DNA of 64,000 bases, taken from positions 21,867-85,866 of the forward strand of contig JAENRP010000107.1 in assembly GCA_024741835.1 (NCBI GenBank). Reading direction: 5' to 3'. Below the pieces are notes generated by a model. That model did not search any database. It saw nothing but the letters and a program-made list of their open reading frames with translations, and had not been told where the DNA came from. Numbering within the stretch: the first letter of the stretch is position 1; every line of letters begins with the position of its first letter. Position numbers and translations under genes: made by a program. The stretch is from Diplocarpon mali (lineage: Eukaryota > Ascomycota > Leotiomycetes > Helotiales > Drepanopezizaceae). Positions 11,389 through 22,389 of the stretch are shown piece after piece.

Positions 11389-12574
11389 CCTCGCAAGGGT
11401 GACAGTCTTGGATATCAGACGAGCAAATAAGAGAGTTTTCTGCTGATTATATACAAAGGCTAGATACGATGAAGTCTTGTGACGTGTCTATTAAGATCGA
11501 TGAAGCTTCAGGCCTTACAGAAGTCAAGCTTCGATCGAGGCTGAGTGCGCATGCAAGCTAGGCTCAGCCCCTATGTCATCCAGACCCGGTGGCTGAGATT
11601 TATACTGTGCCCCCCAAGAATTTTTAGTTGCATATGAGAGACATCAAGGACGAGAACTGGGGTATTGTAGGCGATTGAAAGACGGAAAAATCGAGATACC
11701 CAATGGAACTTACCTTAACGAGGCTTGCTCTGAAGTATCAACAAATAGTCTCATATATAAGGCATTAATAATATATATGTAAATGTAAATATGTGTGAAT
11801 ATATGTGAATATATGTGAATATATGTGAATATATGTGTATATATGTGAATATATGTGAATATATAGTAACTCTCCAAGGCATCAATCTGCTCCCTGTTAT
11901 GCCAGGAGGTTAACGTTTCTTTGATCACGAGCAGCACTCAAGGCTAAAGCTGAAATAAATCGTTCTCAGCACAAGTGAAAAGCCCTCACCTCTAACACGC
12001 ATGAAGTCCTGGCTCGCCGAGAGGTACCTAAATAATGAGCGAAATAAAGGCTCGCAGAAATGCATTTCACGACCTTGCACCCCTTAGCAAAAATCAGATA
12101 CAGAACCTGATTGATCCTTTTTGATTGCTTTTCTGATTGGCGTAAACTAGTTATTTTCTTGCATAGATAAGTTTAGCTGCCCTCAGAGGAAACATGTACA
12201 TACATATTGATTGGCAAAGGGCTTCAAAGGACTCATGCGACACTGCAAAAGGGCTTGATTCTCGATTCATAACCCCGTTAATCTCGAAGAGAGCATGGCA
12301 TTATCCGGCATCATTCAATGATTGCACATGATCAATCCGATTACCAATGCGATCGTGGAAAACAATGACATGGTCAATCGTTACCCTGGCAGTAAGGAGA
12401 TTGCAACGCCTTCAATGCTTCATGAACTCCCTCAAACGCCGAATCGCTAAACAGGCCAACATCCGAGCTCTCGCGTGCAATTATTCTCCAAAAATAAAGG
12501 CCTCCAACCATGTCCGTGAGTCCCGTAAGCCTACCCTGCACGCCTCAACTTGCCCATCATTCTAAGGTCTCAAA
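11389..12574. other. Intergenic with 10-bp minisatellite
   Basis: AT-rich 1.2 kb between two minus-strand genes. It contains the promoter of the SH3 protein gene on its left and the 3' flank of SPT2 on its right. Apart from the minisatellite, I see no supported gene; the minus-strand open frame at 11710-11937 is produced by the repeat. Confidence 0.5.
11791..11866. repeat. 10-bp minisatellite, unit ATATGTGAAT
   Basis: Seven consecutive 10-bp units with one or two substitutions (first and fifth units differ), followed by a partial unit. AT-rich and intergenic. Confidence 0.95.
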
Positions 12575-13612
12575 TCAGCGTCTAGACTTTGCCTTTGCCA
12601 TAGCAGTCAATCTTCTTCGTTTCTCCTCCTTCTCACGCTTGAGCCTATTTTCTTCGGCCAGAGCCTCTGCATCTTCACGTCGAGCGATACGAGTGGCTTC
12701 TTCCTCTTCATCATCGACTTCGAATGCCGCGGCTTCCATATCAGATAGGTCGGAATCGTAGCTACGCTCTTCCTCTTCCTCGTCATCTTCTTCTTCCTCT
12801 TCTTCACTAGGATAGGCGTAGCGAGCACCGTATCTCTCACCACGATATCGGTCTCTGTCAAGGCCTCTGTTATAACGTGAAGAAGATGCAGAACCGGAAG
12901 TTTTGGAGGCTGCTCCAGCAGGTTTGGGTCGAGAGGTCCCAGTGTATCCAGTCGTAGCGGTCGCGGCTTTCTTCATCTTCTTCTCGGGCTCGGGTGCGGC
13001 ACGGACCTTCCCACCAGGTCTCGCTCCATCTTGACCCATTTTCCCATTGTCTTTGGCACTTTGACCGTTTCTCACATTGGCCTGGCCCATCTTGCTAAAC
13101 TTACTATCCGAAGCGAGATTCTTCTGAAGATTTGACGATTTCTGTGCCTTCAAATCGTCCCTCTCCCGCTTACTTGGCATTTTCTCGATACGCTTGTGCT
13201 GAATCTTGCCCACCTGTCCTAAAGTTGATTGTGCTGCCTTGCCGCGAGCCATGATCTCCGCAAACGATCCTTTCTTCGGGGCAGCTTTCGGGGCATCGTT
13301 GGAGGGAGGTGGCGTTGGATGTCCATTTTGAAAGGCTGTCGTTGACGTTGAAGGGCGTGCGACAGCCCTGCTTTGACCATTTTGACCCAGCTTCATCTTT
13401 GCTATAGACGTCTCGACTGTAGGAGGCTTTCCTGATAGTGCCATCGGTCGGGAGGAGTTGGCTGCCGCTGCCCCTATTCTTTGAATTTTGTCGATTGACT
13501 TCCGGATCTGCTCATCTGCTTTGCGCTTCGGGGCGGGAGGTGTGGTGTATGTTGGCTGGGTATCACTTGGCTCCCCAGAGATCTGAGCAAGAAGATCGCT
13601 GATCTGTTCCAT
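12575..13612 (-). CDS. SPT2: SPT2 chromatin protein (histone H3-H4 chaperone)
   Basis: Single-exon 345-aa protein. Spt2 travels with elongating RNA polymerase II, binds DNA and H3-H4 and represses spurious transcription. The diagnostic C-terminal SPT2 domain is seen from about residue 245: RYRGERYGARYAYPSEEEE, a long Glu/Asp tract, YDSDLSDMEAAAFEVDDEE and then a basic coiled tail (ARREDAEALAEENRLKREKEEKRRR). The N-terminal half is low complexity with basic patches (KKGSFAEIMARGKAAQ, HKRIEKMPSKRERDDLKAQ) that resemble the conserved N-terminal motifs of fungal Spt2. The start at 13612 is the first ATG; an in-frame alternative is not evident. Ends with KAKSRR, as is common in the family. Confidence 0.92.
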   Translation of the reverse strand: MEQISDLLAQISGEPSDTQPTYTTPPAPKRKADEQIRKSIDKIQRIGAAAANSSRPMALSGKPPTVETSIAKMKLGQNGQSRAVARPSTSTTAFQNGHPTPPPSNDAPKAAPKKGSFAEIMARGKAAQSTLGQVGKIQHKRIEKMPSKRERDDLKAQKSSNLQKNLASDSKFSKMGQANVRNGQSAKDNGKMGQDGARPGGKVRAAPEPEKKMKKAATATTGYTGTSRPKPAGAASKTSGSASSSRYNRGLDRDRYRGERYGARYAYPSEEEEEEDDEEEEERSYDSDLSDMEAAAFEVDDEEEEATRIARREDAEALAEENRLKREKEEKRRRLTAMAKAKSRR

Positions 13613-14598
13613 GTTGTCAGTTGGCCCTGCGCCTCGCAGGAGTATAAGAGGCGTACAGGAGGCATGGTTGGTGGCGGCGGCCTAAATAACTCCAGAAACC
13701 ACTAGGCAATCAAGAGTCCAGGACCCAGATCGCACAGTTTGATGATGTTAAGCGTCTCATATAAACATATGTACACAATGTATGCCGGGGAATAAGTTGA
13801 GAGGGTCAAGGCCGGTGCGCTGCGTAAAGTTGGCAGCGAGGTCGAAGTATTTGAGGACCAGTGCGCTAGACACGTGACATTTTATAGATTCTTCGATGGG
13901 TGTCCCTCGCGTCAGTTGAAAAAGGTGTATTTTTGAGCTGACGTGACGTCGATCTGAATTTGGATGTCACTTTGATTTCTCTTCCATTAATGGGCAGATA
14001 ATTTTCCATGGCATCCTCCGGTTTAATCTACATTGGATTCAGGCATTTACAAGTGCTATTCATAATTTGATTTAACTAACTATTTTGTTTTGTCGAGCAC
14101 AATTGCAAGAAGCGATCCCTCCAGCATCGGATCGGATCGAATAGGATGAGATTGAACTTTTCCATCTCGCCAACAGTCCGAGAGGGATAGTGTGTCACGA
14201 AAGGTTGCATCACTCTTTCATAACTCACCACAACTGGAAGTCAGAATCGCAGGCGCAAAAGGTCATTGGTTACAACGTAAAATGATATTCAGTAGATAGT
14301 GTTCTTTCCAGTATCTTTTTGCACTCCGAAAGCAAGATGCTGCCACACTTGAACTCCACGTCATATCCAGGCCACATATATGACCTGGCCTATGTGTCCA
14401 GGCAAAGAATGCCTCCGCCTCAATGGGGATGTTGGCTGTCCGTTCCGCCAAAAGCCTAGCTGTATCAGCTGGGGAGTACGACCGTCGTCGGTACACAATT
14501 GCGCTGTTATTTCTCTCATTATTCGTGCCCTCTTAGTACATCGGCTCCTCAATTTCACCCCCTCGCGCCGCTAAAGGAAAATCATCCAACGTAGTCTG
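13613..14598. other. Intergenic, SPT2 promoter and LSM2 3' flank
   Basis: About 1 kb without a supported gene. Short minus-strand frames at 14263-14558 overlap each other in different frames and show no family signal. Confidence 0.5.
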
Positions 14599-15101
14599 TT
14601 ATTTCACTGCCTTCCCAGCTTGGTTTTCGGCCTCTCTGCGACTTGCTACAGCAAATTATCAGCGAGTGGCTCAAGCGAAGAAATAAGTAGATGTTGGGTA
14701 CAAACCATCTTCCAGCAGGTTTGTATCTACCGCGGAACCTGGCAGATGCACATATCTGACTACACTGCCTCTTATAAATACGTTCTTAACGGAAGACTGC
14801 CGTACCAATTAGCAAATGCCCTCGCCAAAACGCGACACAACACCTCAGATCCCCTTCTGTCGGGTGTAGGAGCTCACCAGATGTGGGTATTTCAGCTCCT
14901 CTACCACCGAGATATCATCAAGCTTAATATTCAGGTACTGATCGACTGACTTCAAGGTACCCCGGATCTGGATATCATTCTTGAGTTCGACTGTGACTTC
15001 GTGGTCGACCAGAGTTTTGAAGAAGCTGCGGAGGTACAACATGAGCATTTGTTTCGTTTCTAAAACATGGTCGAGGCTCCTACTTACCTGAAGAACAGCA
15101 T
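14599..15101 (-). CDS. LSM2: U6 snRNA-associated Sm-like protein LSm2
   Basis: Predicted 99-aa protein from four exons: 15101-15088, 15025-14878, 14796-14706 and 14645-14599. LSm2 is part of the LSm2-8 ring on the U6 3' end and of the cytoplasmic LSm1-7 ring in mRNA decay. The Sm1 motif (FFKTLVDHEVTVELKNDIQI, RGTLKSVDQYLNIKLDDI) and Sm2 motif (SSVKNVFIRGSVVRYVHLP) are nearly identical to other eukaryotic LSm2 proteins. The first exon is only 14 nt and codes MLFF plus two bases of Ser; calling the gene from the Met at 15048 would replace it with intron-derived residues. The tail is SRREAENQAGKAVK. Very secure call; exon ends follow frame and GT..AG. Confidence 0.97.
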
Positions 15102-17857
15102 CTTGACTATCAGATCACTGTCTAGATTCGTGATGTTGTGTGCCGGTTTATAGGACAGGGGCGCATCGGGGGAGGTCGAGATTCTCAGGCAGAAGCGACA
15201 ATTTCAAGGCAGAAATTCCGGTATCGAGAGAATGATGGAAGTCGTCGGTTTTTATTATCGTCTCCAGCTTTCAACTGTTGCCTACCAGGTCGCCGATTCC
15301 GAAAGCACTAGGTCCAGTACGCAATGCAACCCCTTCCCGGACGAATAGTTGATCCAGAGGTCGGGAGATGGTGTATTGTTCTAGTCAGCGCCACTTGCGG
15401 CAACGAGATCGCGAGTCCTGGATGTAAATTTCCAGATCAACAACTGCCTACTTCCTTTTTTTCCAAGTAGGCAAGCATGCGGAGACCATTTTTACGCGAG
15501 GCCCCCTAAAACTTCCTGGGCTTGTATGCATACAGCTTCTATGTTTTGCAGTGGGAAGCAAATACTATCCATGATCTCAACACGAATGTCACTCTGCGAA
15601 TGCCTTTTGAAATGTACACACTTCTATCTGGGTGCTTCTTGCGCAACGCTTACTTTGGAAGAAATTCCTGCTCTCTACAAAGGCGAGGATCACCATTGCC
15701 GCAAATTTTAGCCCGGAATGTGTGATCTCTGCGGCGTGATATGCCGTGTGGTCACGACCACAGCTTCCTTTGTATTGCTATTGTGGTTTGATCTTTCAAT
15801 GTTGCCGGTTTGCTCCGCTATTTTGATTTCATATTTTGCGGCCTATCTGATAGTTTGATTTTAGCTATTCCGGGATCGGAACCTTTCGAGGAGCCATCTG
15901 AGCCGGAAAAGTACAAGTAAATTCGTGGAGACGGGAGTGTACAGCCGGTGACTCTGGGCGGCTATGAGTCGAGTGGTATTTTATCATCCCTAAATACTAC
16001 AGTTGCAAGGAGGGGTCTCATTATTATTGCGGCAATCTCCTGGTCATTTTGCGTGGAGGTGTGCCTGGATTATGTAGTGGAACGTTATCTTGCATATCCT
16101 TGAAAATGTTACCAGAAGATAGGGGTCCACGATATCATATGTACTCTTTATAAATGTTCTAATTTTGGTTTGCAATTTTCTGATAACCGTCATGACCCTA
16201 CGCACAGATCCGAGATTCCAGGACTGGGCTGCCTTGCTGTTCGTGGATGCGAACTATTGATCGAGACCATAATGCAACTATCCCCGAGGCTATATGAAAA
16301 CGTGGCGATCACCGAGCTCCGGGGGCTGCCTGCTAAAGTCACATTTCTGATAGTACTTTGGCTTTGCGCAAAGCTTCTATAAGACTCGAGTGTACTTTGT
16401 TCATGATATTCCTCCCATCACCGGCATAAAATATCAAATCACTTGCGATCATCTGTGTCAGTACCGAAGCGAGAAAACGCAGGCCGAAGGGTGTTTGCCT
16501 GATTCGGCTACCCCTCACTGTGGCTGAATATGTCTGAGCTACTACGGTACAGTACGATACGATTCAGTACGAATAAATATATCGTCGCACAGTTGGCATT
16601 TCGTACGAGGGGAGGCACATGAGTATAACGGGATTACAGTTACCTGCGCAAGAAGTTCAAGATTTCACATCTCAGTTCTTATACCAAGGTCGCGTTTGGC
16701 TGCTCATGTCAACGCAGGCTTGCAATATAAACTGGACCAAATAGTACTGAAGCTGAGCAGGGCAAGATCCGTACTTGTAGCAGTGATACGTCTAGTAGGG
16801 GGTTTGTCGAGTTGTACAGAACCACAGGTGTGCTGATATACTTGAGCTTTACAACGCCTTGATTTGTCGTCTTTACTAAAAACTTCAATGTCGATGCCCT
16901 GGCAATCAAAACAACCCAGTATACTATAATTCACCGGAGACGTGTCAAGAGTTTAGAGCTTTGGAAGGTTTAGCTAACTAGGGTAGCGTTCAGCTGTCTC
17001 GAATATAAGATAAACGGCTTCTTTGAAAGGTCTGTATACCGATCTGCAAGGTTAAAATCACAATCAAACCCTCAAAAATCATATTTCTTCTCTACAATGG
17101 TTTGTAACAAAACTAGTGCGAGTCAGGGCAGTTTTGCGAAATCATTCTACGAAGCTGATGACAAAACCAAGGCCACACGCATCTTTCTCATTTACGCCTT
17201 AATACCTCCGCTCAAAAACCGTCCGTCTTGAGCGGTTATACTCGCCCCATTCTTCAAACAAGCCGCAGTCGTGATTTTACCAACGGAAGAAGTCTGGAGC
17301 TCGAATATCTCCTGATAAGACACGCGGCTCTGTGTGGCTCAAGTGGTTCATTCAAGCCTCAATGTCCTGCAGGACGGGAATGATTCTGGGTGGCTCATAT
17401 GTCTTAAGCAGCAGCGGCCCGGATATACACTGGCTTAAGGCATGCTGAGCCTATAGCAAGACATACACTGTCACCCTCTGCCGGGTCTCACTCCCTCTGT
17501 AGCATATATCCGGATTCCAGTCCCATCCATGTCTGACCTGGGTGGAGAAACTAGATTCTGTTGACTGCTGTCCCATTCGTGTTTCTCATATTTTCTTTTT
17601 CTTATCAAGCTGAACAAGTGCTTACATATGATTATCGCAGACACAGTTAAGATGACGAGACATCTCTAGATATCTAGTATATCTCATCCTCAGGCCCTGG
17701 CTTCTGGCATAAGTATCGCTGTTCACGATATATTTTGAATATTTTCTCAACAAGCACAGCGATCCTCCACACACTGCCCTCGTCCTACCACATCGACATT
17801 GCTCAGAACCCTGGGTGGCTTGCGCAGGTTTTAAGATCCGCTTGAAGCCTCGTACTA
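15102..17857. other. Large gene-free region
   Basis: 2.75 kb with only short, unsupported open frames (for example 16170-16382 plus and 16704-16934 minus). A small repetitive patch built from GTACGATAC/AGTACGA words lies near 16540-16575. The left end is the LSM2 promoter and the right end the 5' flank of the SnoaL-like gene. I see no tRNA. A non-coding transcript or decayed gene cannot be excluded. Confidence 0.5.
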
Positions 17858-18887
17858 ATGGCTGCATCTGATGTTCAGGCTCCTCCGACAGATACGCCTG
17901 GGCTGCCAGACTATCTCCTTGATCCCAACGCAACTTTGAAGGATGGTTCAGCCAGGTGGAGATATGGAACAGCGCCAGATTACTCCAATACTCGTAAAGT
18001 CTACGAAATGAGTATGTTGAGTTCCCTGAAAGCGTATCCAAATCTCGCCAAAATTGCATTGCTGACAATTTTCTTGAGCCAAAACGATGAGCCACGAAGC
18101 AGCGAGTCTTCCAAACCTCGTAGAGAACCTGGTCAAGAATTGGGAAGTGGAAGCCAGCTTCAAGCCACATATCGAGGACTGGCGTACCATCGATCGTCCC
18201 AACTACACCTTCTCGATCAATGGTGGACCTGCACAGACAGCAGAGCACATGCTCAAGGTCGGAACATATAATGCCATCATCCCATCTAACGAGTTTTACA
18301 GCCCAGAGAAGTCGGATTTCGCATCCAGTCACAAGACATTCAAGCGGATGATGCCGACATTTGCATGGGAGGTACTCGAGGTCTACAGCGGGCCGCCCGT
18401 TGTTGCATTCAAGTGGCGCCATTGGGGAACAATGAAGAGTGACTATATTGGTATCAACGAGTGAGTACCCATTCCCGAAATGTGTGGTCAACTCTAAGCG
18501 AGCCTCAGCAAAGGCGAGAAAGTCACCGTCAAAGCCCACGGCGGCGTCATTAACATTCAAGGCATTACTATCGCGAAGGTTGATGCAGCTGTTCGTCTCC
18601 AAAGCGTGGAGACCTGGTTTGATCCTATGGAGATGTTCCGGCAGATTGCCCCGAAGGGCGACGTTACGAGGACCAACTTTACGCCTGTACGGGGCGAGGA
18701 GATCACTACTCAGCTGCATGGCGACGAAACGGCTGCACATGAAAAGGCTCAGCCGGATCATGGGTTTCTTGGTCGCCCTGACCAAGAGCATCTGGTCGGG
18801 ACATCGACTTTGGACACGGAGGCTGCGCATGAGGATATAAGTGGCTTGACGCCGGCTGCCTGCCCGTTCGCTGCAATGCAGGAGTAG
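17858..18887 (+). CDS. SnoaL-like 'pathogen-related' protein
   Basis: Predicted 304-aa protein from exons 17858-18011, 18079-18460 and 18509-18887. It resembles the plant barley-type 'pathogen-related protein' and fungal homologues, which have a SnoaL/NTF2-like cone fold: WRYGTAPDYSNTRKVYE, then LVENLVKNWEVEASFK, RPNYTFSINGG, a SSHKTFKRMMPTFAWEVLEVYSGPPVV block, FKWRHWG and a third segment with KGEKVTVKAHGG and ETWFDPMEMFRQIAP. The C-terminal 60 residues are hydrophilic and variable. The molecular function is unknown; a small-molecule or lipid-binding role is a guess from the fold. A 494-aa open frame on the opposite strand is a shadow of this gene. Confidence 0.82.
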
Positions 18888-19098
18888 AGTTGGCACAGTA
18901 CAGCGCTTACGCAAGTTCTGGCGGCGGCTCATATCGGTGTTGGGAGCGAGAGCTTTGGGTTTGGGCAAGTGATAGTCTTGTCTTAATTCATGCCAAAACC
19001 TTGCCTCAGTGTCTTGAGGTTGATCTTGGGTATCCATCAATTCACTTTCTATCCGCTTTGATGGTAAAGATAACCAAACCACAGCTCGCGTCTGTAGC

Positions 19099-20429
19099 TC
19101 ATTCAAACTTCCAGCCCTCCTTCACCCTATCATAAAGGTGTTTCATCGAATCGAAAGAAGGATCAACCACCGTATCGTGATCTGCTCCCATCTGTATCCG
19201 CTCCTCCACCTCAATACCACTGCCCAGCTTTTCCTGCCTAAAGCAGTTCATAAAATACTTCATTCCCTTGTAACCAACCATCGAGTCCGCTCCCTCTCCA
19301 AACACGACCCTGATCCTCAGCTTCTGTCCACATTCGTTTGCTCTTTTCTCCCAATCGAAATTCAAGCCCCGGACGAACGTCGGGTAGACTTCACACCTAT
19401 CCCAGCTAGTTCCAGGCACAGATTTTAAACAAAGCCTGGCTTCGTCGTTCCCGCCTGAGGTCTCCTCCTCCCAGAAGAATGTATTGGCCGTAGCAAGAAG
19501 CTCGGCCTTGACATCTTGTCCAGTGCCAAATCTCTCCTTGCAGTCGCGTTCTCTCTGCGCTTCCTGCTGTTTCGAATTCTCGTTGTCTTTGAAACCTCTA
19601 AGGATGTTGGTCGTGGCTGTCAGAGCACCGGCACTATAATTGATAGCTGGGGCGCCCTTCGTCACGATGCTACCTGCCAAGTTGTTCCAGTAATCAAGGG
19701 CCTTATTTGGTATGAAGGCAGCGGCCTTTAGTCCGAATTCCCCCGAGATAGACTGATGCACCCATGGCGAGAACAGTGTTAAGGTTGGATTGGAAGGGTA
19801 CAGTAGATCGGGATGGTGGGAGATGAAATTGAGAGCATAGGTAGTGCCTGCACTGTGTGATGCCAGGGCGATGTGTTCGATCTGTAACTCTGAAAGCAGG
19901 GCAACCACAGACTCAAGAAACACAGCGATTCTTCGAGAGATGGGCACTGGCGTGCTACCACCAAAGCCTGGCCTACAAATTCTGTTAGCGAATTTGCAGT
20001 AGTTGCCAATGCGTGGCAGCGAGGAGCAGATTGCAGCCGAAAACATATTCTCCTACATCTTTCAAGGGAGATCCGGTGGTACCAGACTGTTGTAGCTTAC
20101 CGATCAACAAAGATCACCCTCACACGATTTCGCTCTGCAAACCAGTTTTGCGCCACAGCCATCCATCGCATCCCAAACATGCCACCGCAGAAAACAATCG
20201 TGGGCACATCCTCGCCAATATCCGGCCCCGCAATAGAATATGTGACCTTCAAGCCGCCATATTTACCGGCTTTTGGGAGGGTAAAAACTCGGTGGAACTT
20301 GCGAGGTGCAATCAGTTCAATTGCTTGGTCTTTGATGCTCCGAGCGGTCCTTCTAGGTGAAGTTGTAAGGACACCTGCTGATAATGGCTGATCCATGGTG
20401 TCGTATGACAAGACTAGACCAGAAATCAT
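19099..20429 (-). CDS. Alpha/beta hydrolase
   Basis: Predicted 400-aa protein from exons 20429-20101 and 19972-19099; a second in-frame Met at 20396 (MDQPLSAG) is an equally possible start. Splicing joins RVIFVDR to PGFGGSTPV, restoring the classic strand-loop D-R-P-G-F-G before the nucleophile elbow. The elbow reads S-H-S-A-G (LASHSAGTTYAL), so the usual first Gly of GxSxG is Ser. The oxyanion region is FCGGMFGMRW. A likely catalytic His lies near the C-terminus in MGADHDTVVD, and the acid is probably in VVFGEGADSMV. Substrate unknown. Convergent with the SnoaL-like gene, with 211 bp between stops. Confidence 0.85.
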
Positions 20430-20834
20430 GTAACTTGTATACGGAGGAAAGGGAATTTTGAGATCAATAAGAGATAAGTTGCAACGCAGGAAACTTTGTA
20501 CGTTTGTGAAAGCTGGAATTCATCGAGCGGGATCAGTTGAGGGAAGTACTATACAGGGCAAGTAGACGAATTTTACCAGAAGCTAATTACCTGAGAAGGT
20601 ACGACGAGACCAATAATACTGTACCTCGATAATTTACGTAAGCAGACTCATCAAGATATACATTACACGGTAAACCCCAGAGAAATTTGTGGCAATTTTT
20701 AAGGTCTTTGTGGTCGAGATGCTTTCTTCTGAGCCTCCTGCCCGACTCCGGGTGTGTAGATGTTCGATTCCGTTTTCTGTATGCCTCCTGACGCCCCAAC
20801 TCCGTTGCCATGCCACCCTGTTTAACAAAGACAA
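20430..20834. other. Intergenic, hydrolase promoter / NSA2 3' flank
   Basis: 405 bp between two minus-strand genes; the short minus frame at 20587-20811 has no family signal. Nothing else seen. Confidence 0.5.
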
Positions 20835-22187
20835 TTAGACGAGCAGAACACTACACATGTTAGCCCCTCAAGACTTCTAGCAAAGTGATATGCGGTAAAC
20901 TTACGCGTTCACACACCCATCATTTTCGCAATTGTTTCTACGAAACGAGGTCAGTTTTTGCTTGCAGCAGGTTCAGATACAGCTCCCTCCAGCGAACGTC
21001 CGGGAGTCTCCATATCCCAGCGCAAAACGCCAATAGAATTCTGCTGAATCAACTTACGTTATCTGTGCCCATTTACCCTGATAATGTCAGCTTCCTGGTC
21101 TCAATAGCTGTGCAACAGTGGACTCACCCAGACGACCTTCCCTCCAGCAGTAACCATACCCAACTCGCTAACATTGACCTCTATAATAGTTCCCTTGGTC
21201 AAGACGCCAAGTTGAGTGTACATTGGGTTTTGTGGATTCTTCTTGACCTGAAAGTTTTGTTAGTTATGGCCCAAAATGTCATGAAGAAGCGACTTACAGA
21301 GATGATAGGGAGCTGAACAGTGACGCCAAGCTCTGGGTGAGTGACGTTACATTTCTTGTACCGAAGACCCATCGGTCTGATGAATCGTTCGTACTTGACT
21401 GGCCTTCTGGTGAAATCTGTGCCAAGAAGTCAGTTTTGAACACTCATTACATATTCCAAGAAGCGAAAGAGCGTTCGGAGTTGTGCGTACCTGGACCAAC
21501 AAATGTGGGCTTTGTAATCATTCTTTTCCATCCCTTTTTCGCAGTCTTCTTTCCAGTCTGTAATGTGGGTTAGGAATGATCGTACACGCTATAACAAAAC
21601 AAGAATACAGGGAGATGCTTCAACTTCTAGCAATACTAGGTAGAACGAAGCGTAAGTTCTGCACAATAAGCGTTTCGCTCAAGCAAACCCAGTGAACTAT
21701 ACTGTGACTGCGCTGGGTACCTAGCATTTTGCTCGCAAGCAATGCCATCTTCCAAGGTCCAAATCTTGGAACGTACCTTGACCACCTTGAACATTTCATT
21801 CTCTGAAATGCCCTTCACCTTTGGTAGAGGTACACTGAATCGAGCCGCTTTTTCGCTACGCTTGTTTTTGATTGCAGAGGATAGGGCTTTTGCGGAAGTT
21901 GGATTCGATCGATCGAGGAGGTACTGGGGAAGAGGCGTGCTGCTGGGTTCGCTAGGCGCAGACGACTTGACATTACGCTCTTCGTGCGCCTTGATCTGCT
22001 TCTTCATCTGTATCTTCTCATGATGTCTCTTCTTCTGATATAATTTCGCCCTCAATCCTGTCAATTTCTGGGCATCTTGAGATGCTTTATGACCCTCTCT
22101 CGCCGCCTTCTTTCGGGTCCGTTCTTCATAATCGAGTCTGCGACCATGTAATTTACGCCACCTGTCCATGTACTCATTTTGAGGCAT
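20835..22187 (-). CDS. NSA2: Ribosome biogenesis protein Nsa2
   Basis: Predicted 261-aa protein, the standard family length, from seven exons: 22187-21777, 21557-21491, 21416-21298, 21247-21128, 21077-21058, 20937-20905 and 20850-20835. Nsa2 (human TINP1/NSA2) belongs to the S8e superfamily and acts in pre-60S maturation of 27S rRNA. The N-terminus ([20 protein letters not shown]) is diagnostic, followed by a basic coiled region. The C-terminal S8e-like part reads [58 protein letters not shown] and ends [16 protein letters not shown]. The last three exons are only 20, 33 and 16 nt. I start at 22187 because [10 protein letters not shown] is the conserved beginning; the upstream in-frame Met at 22241 is not conserved. 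Confidence 0.96.
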
Positions 22188-22389
22188 GATGGGCGTTCGC
22201 TCGAGATTTGGTGAGGTGCAGCGAAGGGACGTCGTCAACAAATTAATATTCGCGATAATGGATAAGATTTTTTGGACATGCCGCTTAGAACCTTAGTCAA
22301 TGCTTACTCATCATAGACTCTTGTTCCGATACTGAACCACAAACATTGTATCTTCAGAAGCCCAGGGACAGAGCATCTCCGCCTTCAAG
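22188..22389. promoter_or_regulatory. Divergent promoter NSA2 / mitochondrial bL21m
   Basis: Only 202 bp between the two start codons, so a shared bidirectional promoter is likely. Both genes serve ribosome production, one nucleolar and one mitochondrial. I see no clear core motif. Confidence 0.55.

Noticed and set aside
17622..19106. 494-aa open frame on the minus strand
   Set aside because: It overlaps the SnoaL-like gene on the plus strand, whose exons show family motifs and consistent splice sites. The minus frame has no recognisable domain.
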